DNA of 64,000 nt from Dyella sp. SG609 (GTDB lineage: Bacteria > Pseudomonadota > Gammaproteobacteria > Xanthomonadales > Rhodanobacteraceae). The stretch's first letter is position 1. The number at the start of each line of letters is the position of its first letter. The position numbers and the translations under genes are program-made. Of this stretch, positions 29,341-38,231 are shown in pieces. The notes under the pieces were generated by a model. The model was given only the letters and a program-made list of their open reading frames with translations. It did not search any database and had not been told where the DNA came from. The DNA lies in the NCBI RefSeq assembly GCF_012275375.1, contig NZ_JAAZQJ010000010.1:1-64000 (forward strand). The letters run 5' to 3'.

Positions 29341-30501
29341 ATGATTCCCTACGGCCGGCAGGACGTGACCCAGGACGACGTCGACGCGGTGATCGAAGTG
29401 CTGCATTCGGACTTCCTCACCCAGGGTCCGATGACGCCGAAGTTCGAAGCCGCCGTCGCAGCTTATGTCGGCGCCGGCTTCGGCGTGGGCGCGAACAGCG
29501 CCACCTCGGCCCTGCACGTGGCCTGCCTGGCGCTGGGGCTGGGCGAAGGCGACTGGCTGTGGACCACGCCGATCACCTTCGTCGCTTCGGCCAACTGCGC
29601 GCTCTATTGCGGCGCCCAGGTGGACTTCGTCGATATCGACGAGCGCACCTACAACCTCTGCCCGGTCAAGCTCGAACAGAAGCTGATCCAGGCCAAGGCC
29701 GAAGGGCGTTTGCCCAAGGTGGTGGTGCCGGTGCATTTCTCGGGGCAGCCCTGCGATATGCGCGCCATCCATGCGCTGGCGCAGACCTATGGCTTCAAGA
29801 TCGTCGAGGACGCCTCGCACGCCATCGGCGCGCGCTATCTGGGCGAGCGCATCGGCAACAGCCGCTACAGCGACATCACCATCTTCAGTTTCCATCCGGT
29901 GAAGATCATCACCACCGTGGAAGGCGGCATGGCGATGACCAATGATGCCGCGCTGGCCGAGCGCATGGCGCTGTTCCGCGCGCACGGCATCACGCGCGAT
30001 CCGGCGCGCATGACCCACGCTTCCGACGGCCCCTGGTACTACCAGCAGGTGGAGCTGGGCTACAACTACCGCATGAACGATCTGCAGGCGGCGCTGGGCA
30101 TCAGCCAGCTGGGGCGGATCGACGCTTACCTGGAACGCCGGCACGAGCTCGCCGCACGCTACGACCGCCTGCTGGCCGGCCTGCCGCTGACCTTGCCCTG
30201 GCAGCATCCGGACGGCTATTCCGGCCTGCACCTGTACACCGTGCGGCTGCAGCTGGACCGCATCCAGCGCACGCGCCTGGAAGTATTCGAAGCGATGCGC
30301 GCGGATGGCATAGGCGTCAACGTGCATTACATCCCGGTGCATACGCAGCCTTACTACCGCGAGCACGGCATGGCCGGGCGCGAGTTCCCCGAGTCGGAGC
30401 GCTACTACGCGGAGGCGATCACGCTGCCGCTGTATCCGATGCTTACCGATGCGGCGCAGGACGAAGTGATCGCGTCGCTGCGCCGGGCGCTGGGCGTATG
30501 A
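29341..30501 (+). CDS. pseC: UDP-4-amino-4,6-dideoxy-N-acetyl-L-altrosamine aminotransferase
   Basis: PseC adds the C4 amino group to the PseB product. The 386-residue protein is a DegT-family PLP enzyme with IPYGRQDVTQDDVDAV at its start. The PLP lysine lies in SFHPVKIITTVEGG, and LGYNYRMNDLQAALG is typical of this branch. Spacing to pseB is two bases, and its stop overlaps the pseF start (ATGA), so pseB-pseC-pseF are tightly coupled. Confidence 0.94.
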   Translation: MIPYGRQDVTQDDVDAVIEVLHSDFLTQGPMTPKFEAAVAAYVGAGFGVGANSATSALHVACLALGLGEGDWLWTTPITFVASANCALYCGAQVDFVDIDERTYNLCPVKLEQKLIQAKAEGRLPKVVVPVHFSGQPCDMRAIHALAQTYGFKIVEDASHAIGARYLGERIGNSRYSDITIFSFHPVKIITTVEGGMAMTNDAALAERMALFRAHGITRDPARMTHASDGPWYYQQVELGYNYRMNDLQAALGISQLGRIDAYLERRHELAARYDRLLAGLPLTLPWQHPDGYSGLHLYTVRLQLDRIQRTRLEVFEAMRADGIGVNVHYIPVHTQPYYREHGMAGREFPESERYYAEAITLPLYPMLTDAAQDEVIASLRRALGV

Positions 30502-31211
30502 ATCTCGCGGTGATCCCCGCGCGCGGCGGCAGCAAGCGCATTCCGCGCAAGAACATCCGTGCGTTCTGCGGCAAGCCGGTGATCGCCTGGTCGATCGAGG
30601 CGGCGCGGCGCAGCGGGTGCTTCGAGCGGGTCGTGGTGTCGACGGACGACGAGGAGATCGCTGCGGTGGCGCGCTCGTTCGGCGCCGAGGTGCCATTCCT
30701 GCGTCCCGCGGAGCTGGCCGGCGATCACGCCGACACGGTGTCGGTCATCCGCCACGCCGTGGGCGAGCTGCAGCGGGCAGGCGCCGCGCCGCGCAACGTG
30801 TGCTGCATCTATGCCACCGCGCCGTTCGTCGAAGCGGGCGATATCGAGCGCGGCTTGCACATGCTCGATGCGGGCGACGGCGATTACGTTTTCCCGGTCA
30901 CCACCTTCCCGTTCCCGATCCAGCGCGCCCTGCGCCTGTCGGCGGAGGGGCGGGTGGCGATGTTCGCGCCGGAGCATGCCGGCACGCGCTCGCAGGACCT
31001 GGAAGAAGCCTGGCACGACGCGGGCCAGTTCTACTGGGGCCGCGCGCAGGCCTGGCTGGATGGCGTGGGCATCTATGCGTCGGGCGCGGGGCTGCCGATT
31101 CCGCGGCATCGCGTGCAGGACATCGACACGGAAGAAGACTGGATCCGCGCGGAATGGATGTTCCGCGCCCAGCGGGCGGCGCAAGGCAATCACGGGGCGG
31201 AACAGGCATGA
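30498..31211 (+). CDS. pseF: Pseudaminic acid cytidylyltransferase
   Basis: PseF activates pseudaminic acid to CMP-Pse. The 237-residue product has the CMP-nonulosonate synthetase signature VIPARGGSKRIPRKNI at its start and a family-typical YATAPF and HDAGQFYWG. The last segment distinguishes PseF-type proteins from NeuA. Its ATG overlaps the pseC stop and its TGA overlaps the next ATG (31208-31211). It is the sixth enzymatic step in the pathway although it is the third pse gene here. Confidence 0.93.
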   Translation: MNLAVIPARGGSKRIPRKNIRAFCGKPVIAWSIEAARRSGCFERVVVSTDDEEIAAVARSFGAEVPFLRPAELAGDHADTVSVIRHAVGELQRAGAAPRNVCCIYATAPFVEAGDIERGLHMLDAGDGDYVFPVTTFPFPIQRALRLSAEGRVAMFAPEHAGTRSQDLEEAWHDAGQFYWGRAQAWLDGVGIYASGAGLPIPRHRVQDIDTEEDWIRAEWMFRAQRAAQGNHGAEQA

Positions 31212-31360
31212 CCTACAAGACCGGGCAGGAAGCGTTCTGCGGCGAGATCATGGACCGCTATGCGGACCTGCGCCTGGTCGACTACGGCTTCGCCTACCGC
31301 CGCGACCCCAGCTTCCCGCAGGACGACGTCACCTGGTTCCTGCTCGAAAAGACCGCCTAG
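31208..31360 (+). pseudogene. 50-codon remnant of the pse-associated methyltransferase, internally deleted
   Basis: The frame starts with MTYKTGQEAF and ends LVDYGFAYRRDPSFPQDDV followed by TWFLLEK. From memory of the family, pseudaminic-acid-biosynthesis-associated methylases (about 200 residues) begin with a YKTEQEKFW-like segment and end with a DYGFVYRRDPNFPQDD-like segment. This gene appears to keep both ends in frame and lack the whole SAM-binding middle. It overlaps pseF (ATGA) as an intact gene would. It might still encode a small protein. The match to the family needs an alignment to confirm. Confidence 0.5.
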
Positions 31361-31371
31361 CGGGCGATGGC

Positions 31372-32937
31372 ATGAAAGCAGCCTTTCGCGCCGATGCGTC
31401 GTTCCAGCTGGGCAGCGGGCATGTGATGCGCTGCCTGGCGCTGGCGCGTGCGCTGCGCGAGGAAGGAGCTTCGTGCCGGTTCGTTTGCCGCGAGTTGCCG
31501 GGGCATCTGGGCGCGCGGATTGCTGCGGAAGGTTTCGAGCTGGCCTTGCTGCCGGCCGATGGCGAAGCGGCTGCCATGGATGAGCGTGGCGATGCCGAGG
31601 CGACGATCGAGGCGCTCCGCGGCAGCGTCGACGTGCTGATCGTGGATCACTACGCACTGGATGCCCGGTGGGAACAGGCCTTGCAGCCCCACGCCGGGAA
31701 GCTTGTGGCGATCGACGATCTCGCCGACCGGCCGCATCTGGCGCAGATGCTGATCGACCAGAACGCCGGCCGCCGCGCGGAACGCTATGCCGGCTTGGTA
31801 TCCACCGATTGCCGGGTGCTTGCCGGCCCGCGCTACGCGATGCTGCGTCCGGAGTTCCGCCAGCGGCGCGAAGCAAGCCTGGCGCGACGCGCGCAGGCGC
31901 CGCTGCACAGGATCGTGATCAGCATGGGCGGGGGCGATCCGGCCGATGCCACGTCGCTTGCGTTGGAAGGCTTGAGCCGGTCTCTGCTGCCGGCGGCATG
32001 CCGGATCACCGTGGTGCTCGGTGCGCAGGCCGCGTCGAAGGAACGCGTGAGGGAGCTGGCGGCGCGCAGCCCATGGCCGTGCGAAGTTCTCGAAGACGTC
32101 GGCGATATGGCTGCCCTGCTGGCGGATTGCGATCTCGCCATCGGCGCTGCCGGCGTTTCCGCCCTGGAACGCTGCTGCCTCGGCTTGCCGTCGCTGCTGG
32201 TGATCCTGGCCGACAACCAGCGTCCCGGTGCGCAGGCGCTGGTGCGGCAGGGTGCAGCGATGCTGCTGGGCGGCCCGGAGAACCTGCCGGACGCCATCCC
32301 CGCCGCCATGCAGGATTTGCTGGCGCCGGATGCCTGGCGCGCGATGTCGGCTGCGGCCGCTGACATATGCGACGGCCTTGGCCTGCAGCGCGTACGCATC
32401 TGCATCGAGGACCTGGCATTGCGCCCATCCTCCTCGCACGAAGCCACCGTCAGGCCGATGCGCCCCGACGACCTCGACGCCGTACTGTCCTGGCGCAACC
32501 ACCCCGACGTGCGCCGGCACATGTACACCACGCACGAGATCGGCATCGCCGAACACCGCGCCTGGTACGAACGCAGCGCGGCCGATCCGCGCCGCCATCT
32601 GCTGATCGTCGAGCAGGCCGGCCAGCCGCTGGGCTTCGTGCATTTCACCGAAGCCGCCACCGACGATGTCGCCGACTGGGGTTTCTATGCGGTGCCGGGC
32701 GCGCCGCCCGGCACCGGCCGCCGGCTGGGCGCCGCGGCGCTCGATCACGCGTTTGGTACCCTTGGCCTGCGCAAGGTCCGTGGCCAGGCGCTGCTGTCCA
32801 ATGAACGCTCGCAGGCCATGCACCGCGCGCTGGGCTTCACCGGCGAGGCCCTGCCGGAACCGGGCCATCCCGTGGACAGCGTCGGTTTTGGCCTGACCGC
32901 CCGCCAATGGCGCGAACGGGCTCCGGTATCGAGGTAA
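31372..32937 (+). CDS. pseG: Fused PseG UDP-sugar hydrolase and PseH N-acetyltransferase
   Basis: Residues 1 to about 335 match PseG, which removes UDP from UDP-2,4-diacetamido-2,4,6-trideoxy-altropyranose. The catalytic His17 lies in GSGHVMRCLAL, and the late segment IGAAGVSALERCCLGLPSL fits the GT-B-like fold. Residues about 345-521 form a GNAT domain starting VRPMRPDDLDAVLSWRNHPDVR, as in PseH, which acetylates the C4 amine before the hydrolase step. One 521-residue chain thus covers two consecutive reactions. The ATG at 31372 follows the remnant by eleven bases. No separate pseH is present, which supports the fusion being functional. Confidence 0.9.
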   Translation: MKAAFRADASFQLGSGHVMRCLALARALREEGASCRFVCRELPGHLGARIAAEGFELALLPADGEAAAMDERGDAEATIEALRGSVDVLIVDHYALDARWEQALQPHAGKLVAIDDLADRPHLAQMLIDQNAGRRAERYAGLVSTDCRVLAGPRYAMLRPEFRQRREASLARRAQAPLHRIVISMGGGDPADATSLALEGLSRSLLPAACRITVVLGAQAASKERVRELAARSPWPCEVLEDVGDMAALLADCDLAIGAAGVSALERCCLGLPSLLVILADNQRPGAQALVRQGAAMLLGGPENLPDAIPAAMQDLLAPDAWRAMSAAAADICDGLGLQRVRICIEDLALRPSSSHEATVRPMRPDDLDAVLSWRNHPDVRRHMYTTHEIGIAEHRAWYERSAADPRRHLLIVEQAGQPLGFVHFTEAATDDVADWGFYAVPGAPPGTGRRLGAAALDHAFGTLGLRKVRGQALLSNERSQAMHRALGFTGEALPEPGHPVDSVGFGLTARQWRERAPVSR

Positions 32938-32939
32938 GG

Positions 32940-33995
32940 ATGAGTCAGATGCATATCACCATTGCCGGGCGCCGCATCGGCGCCGACCAGCCGCCGTATG
33001 TGATCGCCGAACTGTCGGCCAATCACAATGGCAGGCTCGATACCGCGCTGCGCCTGGTGGAAGAGGCCAAGGCCTGCGGCGCCGATGCGATCAAGCTGCA
33101 GACCTACACGGCCGACACCATCACGCTCGATAGCGATGCCGAGGATTTCCAGATCAAGGACGGCCCCTGGGCCGGCCGCACGCTGCACGATCTCTACCAG
33201 GAAGCGCATACGCCCTGGGCCTGGCACGAGGCGCTGTTCGCGCGCGCCCGCGAGGTGGGCATCACCATCTTCAGTTCGCCGTTCGATGCCACCGCGGTGG
33301 ACCTGCTCGAATCGCTGGGCGCGCCGGCCTACAAGATCGCTTCGTTCGAAGCGGTCGACCTGCCGCTGATCCGCTATGTGGCGCGCACCGGCAAGCCGAT
33401 GATCATTTCCACCGGCCTGGCCGACCAGGACGAGATCCAGGAAGCGATCGACGCCGCGCGCTCGGGCGGCTGCAAGGAGCTGTGCATCCTGCATTGCGTC
33501 AGCGGCTATCCGGCGCCGGCCGGCGACTACAACCTGCGCACCATCGGCGACATGGCCGGGCGCTACGGCGTGCTCACCGGACTGTCCGACCACACGCTGG
33601 GCAACGCCACGGCGATCGCCAGCATCGCGATGGGCGCCGTGCTGCTCGAAAAGCACTTCACCCTGGACCGCAGCGGTGGCGGCCCGGACGATGCGTTCTC
33701 GCTGGAGCCGGAAGAACTGCGCGCGCTGTGCCGCGACACCAAGGTGGCGTGGGAAGCGCTGGGCCGGGTGGACTACGGCCGCAAGTCCAGCGAGCGCGGC
33801 AATCTGAAATTCCGCCGCTCGCTGTACTTCGTCAAGGACCTGCAGCCCGGCGACGTGATCGGCGCCGATGCGGTGCGTTCGGTGCGGCCGGGCTACGGCC
33901 TGGCGCCGAAATTCCTGGACGAGGTGATCGGCAAGACGGTGCTCAAGGCGGTGCACGCCAACAGCCCCGTCGGCTGGGACAGCATCGAACGCTGA
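32940..33995 (+). CDS. pseI: Pseudaminic acid synthase
   Basis: PseI condenses the 6-deoxy-AltdiNAc sugar with phosphoenolpyruvate to form pseudaminic acid. The 351-residue product has a NeuB-type barrel with PPYVIAELSANHNG and KLQTYTADTITLD. SSPFDATAVDLLESL and YKIASFEAVDLPLI are PseI-type rather than NeuB-type wording. An antifreeze/SAF domain follows from about residue 285. AGGTAAGG, overlapping the previous stop, is the ribosome-binding site. This completes the B-C-H-G-I-F pathway in the window. Confidence 0.95.
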   Translation: MSQMHITIAGRRIGADQPPYVIAELSANHNGRLDTALRLVEEAKACGADAIKLQTYTADTITLDSDAEDFQIKDGPWAGRTLHDLYQEAHTPWAWHEALFARAREVGITIFSSPFDATAVDLLESLGAPAYKIASFEAVDLPLIRYVARTGKPMIISTGLADQDEIQEAIDAARSGGCKELCILHCVSGYPAPAGDYNLRTIGDMAGRYGVLTGLSDHTLGNATAIASIAMGAVLLEKHFTLDRSGGGPDDAFSLEPEELRALCRDTKVAWEALGRVDYGRKSSERGNLKFRRSLYFVKDLQPGDVIGADAVRSVRPGYGLAPKFLDEVIGKTVLKAVHANSPVGWDSIER

Positions 33996-33996
33996 C

Positions 33997-34992
33997 GTGG
34001 CGCGCATCGCTTCCATCCTGATCGGCTTCACGCCGTTCCACCTGCTGCCGATGCTGGAACTGGCGGGCGAGGCGCAGGGCGAGCTGCATCTGTTCCATCC
34101 CGATCTGCGCGCGGACGTGCTGCAGGCGCTGGGGCCGAAGGTTTCGTATCTGGGCGGCTGCGATGCGCCGCGCGGCCCGCGGGTACTGCGCTATCGGCGC
34201 GCCGGGCGCGAGATCGACCGCATCCTGCGCGAGTACGACGACGTGGCGCTGTATGCGCCGCATCCGTTCAATCCGCTGGCGAACTACGCGCTGTTCCATC
34301 CGCAGGCGGGGCGCCGCTACATCTACCAGGACGGCATTCTCAACTACTACGACGCGCGCAGCCCGCTGGCGTCGTGGAAGTGGCGGCTGCGGCAGAAGGC
34401 CAAGGCCGCGCTGGCGGGCATGCCGTATACGGTCTACCAGGGGCATCTGAGCGGCGTAGATGCATTGCCGGTCGCCGGCGGGTACTTCACGCATCCGGAC
34501 ATGATCGCGCGCGCCGCGCGGTTTCCGCTGGTGAAGCGCTTGCGGCTGGCCGCGGCAGCCGCGCCCGATCGGCCGGCCGAAGGCGGCGTGCTGTTTCTCG
34601 ATCAGCCCATCGAGCAGGTGGTGGGCAATGACAAGGCAGCGTTCCTGCGCGCGCGAACGTTTGCCTACGTGGAGCGTCTCGGCGGCAAGGTGATCTACAA
34701 GCCGCACTACACGCAGAAAGCGGTGACGCCACCGCCGCGGTGGCGGATGCTCGACGAGGCGCTTGCGGCATTGCCGGCGGAAGAAGTGGTGGCGAAGCTG
34801 GGCGTGAACCAGGTGGTCAGCTACTTCACGTCGGCCTTGGCGAATATCGTGGTGGCGTATCCGGACATCGCCTGCCACGCCACGGCGGCGGACGCCGTGC
34901 CGATCACCATCGATGGACGTCCGTCGACGCTGGCGGAACTGTTCGAAGGTTTCGGCGTGCGCGTAGTGCGCTTCGACGCTAAGCCGGACTGA
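33997..34992 (+). CDS. Putative nonulosonate (pseudaminyl) transferase, GT52/polysialyltransferase-like
   Basis: I do not recognise an exact family. The 331-residue product starts LIGFTPFHLLPML. It has YQDGILNYYD at 110-119, LFLDQPI at about 200, IYKPHYTQ at 233-240 and SYFTSALANI at 275-284. Bacterial sialyltransferases of GT52 and polysialyltransferases have a D/E-D/E-G motif, a KxHP motif and an SS-x-L-x-N segment in that order. Here the motifs read QDG and KPHY, so they are recognisable but altered. The GTG start is one base after the pseI stop, so it is co-transcribed with CMP-Pse synthesis. It overlaps the opposing flippase gene by 14 bases. Confidence 0.6.
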   Translation: MARIASILIGFTPFHLLPMLELAGEAQGELHLFHPDLRADVLQALGPKVSYLGGCDAPRGPRVLRYRRAGREIDRILREYDDVALYAPHPFNPLANYALFHPQAGRRYIYQDGILNYYDARSPLASWKWRLRQKAKAALAGMPYTVYQGHLSGVDALPVAGGYFTHPDMIARAARFPLVKRLRLAAAAAPDRPAEGGVLFLDQPIEQVVGNDKAAFLRARTFAYVERLGGKVIYKPHYTQKAVTPPPRWRMLDEALAALPAEEVVAKLGVNQVVSYFTSALANIVVAYPDIACHATAADAVPITIDGRPSTLAELFEGFGVRVVRFDAKPD

Positions 34993-36253
34993 CACCGCGG
35001 CGGCGCTGCCGCCAGATCAGGCCCCACACCAGCAGCACCAGCAGCGCCTGCGTGGACAGCAGCATCGCGGCCGGTCCGGCCAGGCCGAAGCGCGGCATGG
35101 TGAGCACCGCCGCGACCGCCATCACGCCCATGCCCAGCGCCTGCACGCCGGTGCGCAGATGGCGGCGCTGGCTGGTGAGCAGGACGTTGCAGCCCAGCGT
35201 GTACAAGCCGTACAGCAGCGGCCATGGCGCGAGCCACCAGGCCAGCCGCGTGGCGCCGGCAAAACCCGGCCCGAGCAGCAGCGGCAGCAGATAGCCGGCG
35301 GCGAAGGCGCCGAACGCCGCGAGCACACCCCAGGCCACGTTCACGCCGATCAACGTGCGCAGCAGGTGCGGGTTCGAGCCGGATTGTTCGAGATCCGCGC
35401 GGAACAGGCGGGGCAGGGCGGCGGCGCCCACCGCGGTGGCGGGCATGGCCAGCACCGCGACCAATCGATAAGCGGAGCCGTAGATGCCGGCGATCTCGCT
35501 GCCGGCCAGCTGCAGCACCAGGGTCTTGTCCAGCGAGGTCATGCCGGTATCGGCCAGCCGCATCAGCGAGAACGCGGCGCCTTCGCGCACATCGCGCGGC
35601 TGCAGCGCGAAGCGCGCCGGTGCCGGCGCGAGCTTGCGCCGCACCAGCATCACGGCGGTGAGCGCGGCGAGGATCGACGAGGCCGCATGGAAGGGCAGAT
35701 AGGTGCCGATGCTCGCCGCGCCCGGCATGCACGAAAACGCCGACACCGCGGCGAGATTGCCCAGCGGCACCAGCGAGAACAGCGCGCCGGCCCAGCCCAT
35801 GCGCTCGTGCGCCTGGAACGCATAGCTGGAGACGATGGTGAGCGGCACGCACAGCAGTTCCGGAATGCCGATGGCGACATACATCGCCAGCGTGCCTTCG
35901 CGATGGAACAGCGCGAACGCTGCGCCGATAAACACCAGCAGCAGTCCCGCGCCGGTAAGCAGGGCCATGCCCAGTGCATTCTTCCAGGTGGCGGCGAAGC
36001 GTTCCGGGGCGCGCGAGGTGTCCTGCAGCATCAGCACCCCGAAGCCGAAGCCGGTGAGCGTGCCCACCGCCGTGGCAAGGCCCGCCATGCCGGCGAACAG
36101 GCCATAGCTGGACGGACCGACCTGGCGCGCCAGCACGATCATCCACAAGGCCTGCCCTGCGACGCGCAGTCCTTGCCAGGCGACCGCCAGGCTGGCATTG
36201 CGCGCCAGCACGCTGTGCCGCCATCGCGCGATCAGGCCGGACAGCGGCTTCAT
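34979..36253 (-). CDS. Wzx-like polysaccharide flippase
   Basis: The product (424 residues) is almost entirely membrane helices, about twelve. It has the N-terminal LARNASLAVAWQGLRVAGQ and the VGPSSYGLF element common to O-antigen/polysaccharide flippases of the MOP superfamily. It would flip a lipid-linked glycan to the periplasm. The start at 36253 is chosen because residues before it (to 36334) overlap the end of the upstream gene. It follows the TMTC-like gene by 25 bases in the same direction and may share its transcript. Confidence 0.85.
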   Translation of the reverse strand: MKPLSGLIARWRHSVLARNASLAVAWQGLRVAGQALWMIVLARQVGPSSYGLFAGMAGLATAVGTLTGFGFGVLMLQDTSRAPERFAATWKNALGMALLTGAGLLLVFIGAAFALFHREGTLAMYVAIGIPELLCVPLTIVSSYAFQAHERMGWAGALFSLVPLGNLAAVSAFSCMPGAASIGTYLPFHAASSILAALTAVMLVRRKLAPAPARFALQPRDVREGAAFSLMRLADTGMTSLDKTLVLQLAGSEIAGIYGSAYRLVAVLAMPATAVGAAALPRLFRADLEQSGSNPHLLRTLIGVNVAWGVLAAFGAFAAGYLLPLLLGPGFAGATRLAWWLAPWPLLYGLYTLGCNVLLTSQRRHLRTGVQALGMGVMAVAAVLTMPRFGLAGPAAMLLSTQALLVLLVWGLIWRQRRRGVSPA

Positions 36254-36278
36254 GATCGCGGCGCGGGCAAGCGAAGCC

Positions 36279-38228
36279 TCACGGCGTCTTCGGTCCGCGC
36301 TCGGCGAGCTGCTCCAGCGCGGCGATCTGCGCATCGAGCTGGCCGTACTTGTTCAGCCGGCGCAGCGCGTCGATCTGCTGCACCACCAGTTCCAGCTTGC
36401 CCTGCGAGGCGTAGATGCGCGCGATATCCAGGCGATACGCTGCTTCGCCCGGCGACTTCTCGACCGCGCGCCGCAGGTATTCCTCGGTCAGCGGGATGTC
36501 GTTGAGCAGTTCGCGCGCGAACATTGCATAGGCAGCGAGCAGGCGTCCCGTCGGTGCGGGCTGCGACAGCGCGGCGAGGAAGGCCTGCTGCAGGTTGGCG
36601 GGATCGAACATGCAGGAGGTCTGCACGCGGCAGCGCGTGAGCGAGATCAGGCCGGAGATATCTTCCTCGCTGATTGGTTGCACGCGCAGCTTGGCCAGCA
36701 TGGATTGCCAGATCGCCGCGTCGTCGCCCTGCGCATCGTGGTCGGCCACCATCAGCATGGCCTGTTCGGACAGGGTGGACGAACCCGGGATTGCGGCGGA
36801 GCGGCGCAGGTAATGCCAGGCTTTGTCCAGCGCGGGCGAGGCCTGGTAATTGGAGACGACGATCAGCAGGCGGGCGGCTTCGTAGTTGGCGCGTGGCGAC
36901 TGGTCGCGGCGGTCGGCCTCGATCATGGCCAGGTGCAGCGGATCGGACCACTCCTGCGCACGCAGCAGGGTGAGGCCGGCGAACCACACGATGAGCAGGG
37001 CGGCGATGGCGCCGCGCACGATCGGCAGCGCGATCTCGCGCGCGGTGCCGATCAGCAGCGAGAACACCGCCAGCAGCGTGCCGATCGCGGCGAAATAGTT
37101 GCGGTGTTCGTAGACCAGTTCCAGCGGAATGATGGTGGCGGTCAGCACGTGCGCGGCGTAGTACCAGGCGATGCCCAGCGACAGCAGCGGACGTTCGCGC
37201 CGCTGCCACACCGCCAGCGCCATCAGCGCGAACATCACCACGAAGCCGGCCAGCGTCGCCGGCGGCTGCAGCAGGCCGGTGGAGGCCTTGATCTCGTCGT
37301 GATACAGGCTGAGCGAACCCGGCGTCGGCAGCAGGGTCCAGCGCAGGTATTCCATCAGCACCATCGGCTCGGTCAGCAGGCGCGAGCCGAGGGTGAAGGT
37401 GCGGTTGGCCCAGGCCTGCGCCGGCAGCACGTGCGGCATCAGCCACACCAGCCCCAGCACCGCCGGCACGAACAGCATCAGCGTGTACAGCAGCCACAGG
37501 CTGCGCTGCGGCTTGCCGTCGGCACGGCGCAGGCCGAACAGGATCAGGTCGGCGAGGAAGGCATACAGCGGCAGCAGGACCGAGGATTCCTTCGCCGTCA
37601 CGCCCAGCACGGTGCCCACGGCGAGATAGGCCGCGGCGCGGACGCAGGCGCTGGTTTCCTGCTTGATGCTGTCCGCTTCGAGCATGCGGCGGCGCTCGCG
37701 CAGATAGCCCCACAGGCCGGCCAGCACGAACAGCTGGCACAGGCTTTCCATGCGTTGCACCACGTAGAGCACGGCCTGCAGATTGATCGGCAGCAGCAGC
37801 CAGGCGAGGGTGACGGCGAAGGCGAGCCAGCGCGCGCGCGGCTCGTCGACGTCGCCGCGGCTCTTGCGGTTGATCGCGTACAGCCGCAGCAGCTCCACCA
37901 GCATGCCGTACAGCAGCGCGCCGTTGAGCAGATGGATGATCAGGTTGGTGACTTTCATCGGCCCCGGCGCGGAGCCGGTGAACAGCCAGTTGGCGGCGAA
38001 GGTCAGCGAGGCCAGCGGACGGTGCAGCGCGCTGGCGGGCGAGGACAGCGCGGCATTGATCCAGGCCGTATAGCTGGACTGGGTAACGTGGATGGCGGTG
38101 TTGTCGATGATGTTGGGGAAGTCATCGAACACGTAGCCGCCGGTCATGCCGGGGATATAGATCGCCGCGGTCGCCAGCAGGGCGAGGGCGAGCAGCAGCA
38201 GGTATTTGTAGCGCGTATCCGTGGGCAT
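36279..38228 (-). CDS. TMTC-like membrane glycosyltransferase with C-terminal helical repeats (second of tandem pair)
   Basis: The 649-residue product has about ten membrane helices, then a soluble C-terminal part (from about 430) with TPR-like helical pairs. The N-terminal layout matches GT-C enzymes related to eukaryotic TMTC O-mannosyltransferases: VFDDFPNI with an acidic pair, then LHRPLASLTF, VTNLIIHLLNG, AKESSVLLPL and YEHRNYFAAIG. Such proteins use a lipid-linked sugar and face the periplasm. It is a paralog of the gene just upstream, three bases away. Proximity to two pilins suggests a pilin-modifying role, which is inferred only. Confidence 0.72.
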   Translation of the reverse strand: MPTDTRYKYLLLLALALLATAAIYIPGMTGGYVFDDFPNIIDNTAIHVTQSSYTAWINAALSSPASALHRPLASLTFAANWLFTGSAPGPMKVTNLIIHLLNGALLYGMLVELLRLYAINRKSRGDVDEPRARWLAFAVTLAWLLLPINLQAVLYVVQRMESLCQLFVLAGLWGYLRERRRMLEADSIKQETSACVRAAAYLAVGTVLGVTAKESSVLLPLYAFLADLILFGLRRADGKPQRSLWLLYTLMLFVPAVLGLVWLMPHVLPAQAWANRTFTLGSRLLTEPMVLMEYLRWTLLPTPGSLSLYHDEIKASTGLLQPPATLAGFVVMFALMALAVWQRRERPLLSLGIAWYYAAHVLTATIIPLELVYEHRNYFAAIGTLLAVFSLLIGTAREIALPIVRGAIAALLIVWFAGLTLLRAQEWSDPLHLAMIEADRRDQSPRANYEAARLLIVVSNYQASPALDKAWHYLRRSAAIPGSSTLSEQAMLMVADHDAQGDDAAIWQSMLAKLRVQPISEEDISGLISLTRCRVQTSCMFDPANLQQAFLAALSQPAPTGRLLAAYAMFARELLNDIPLTEEYLRRAVEKSPGEAAYRLDIARIYASQGKLELVVQQIDALRRLNKYGQLDAQIAALEQLAERGPKTP

Positions 38229-38231
38229 GGC

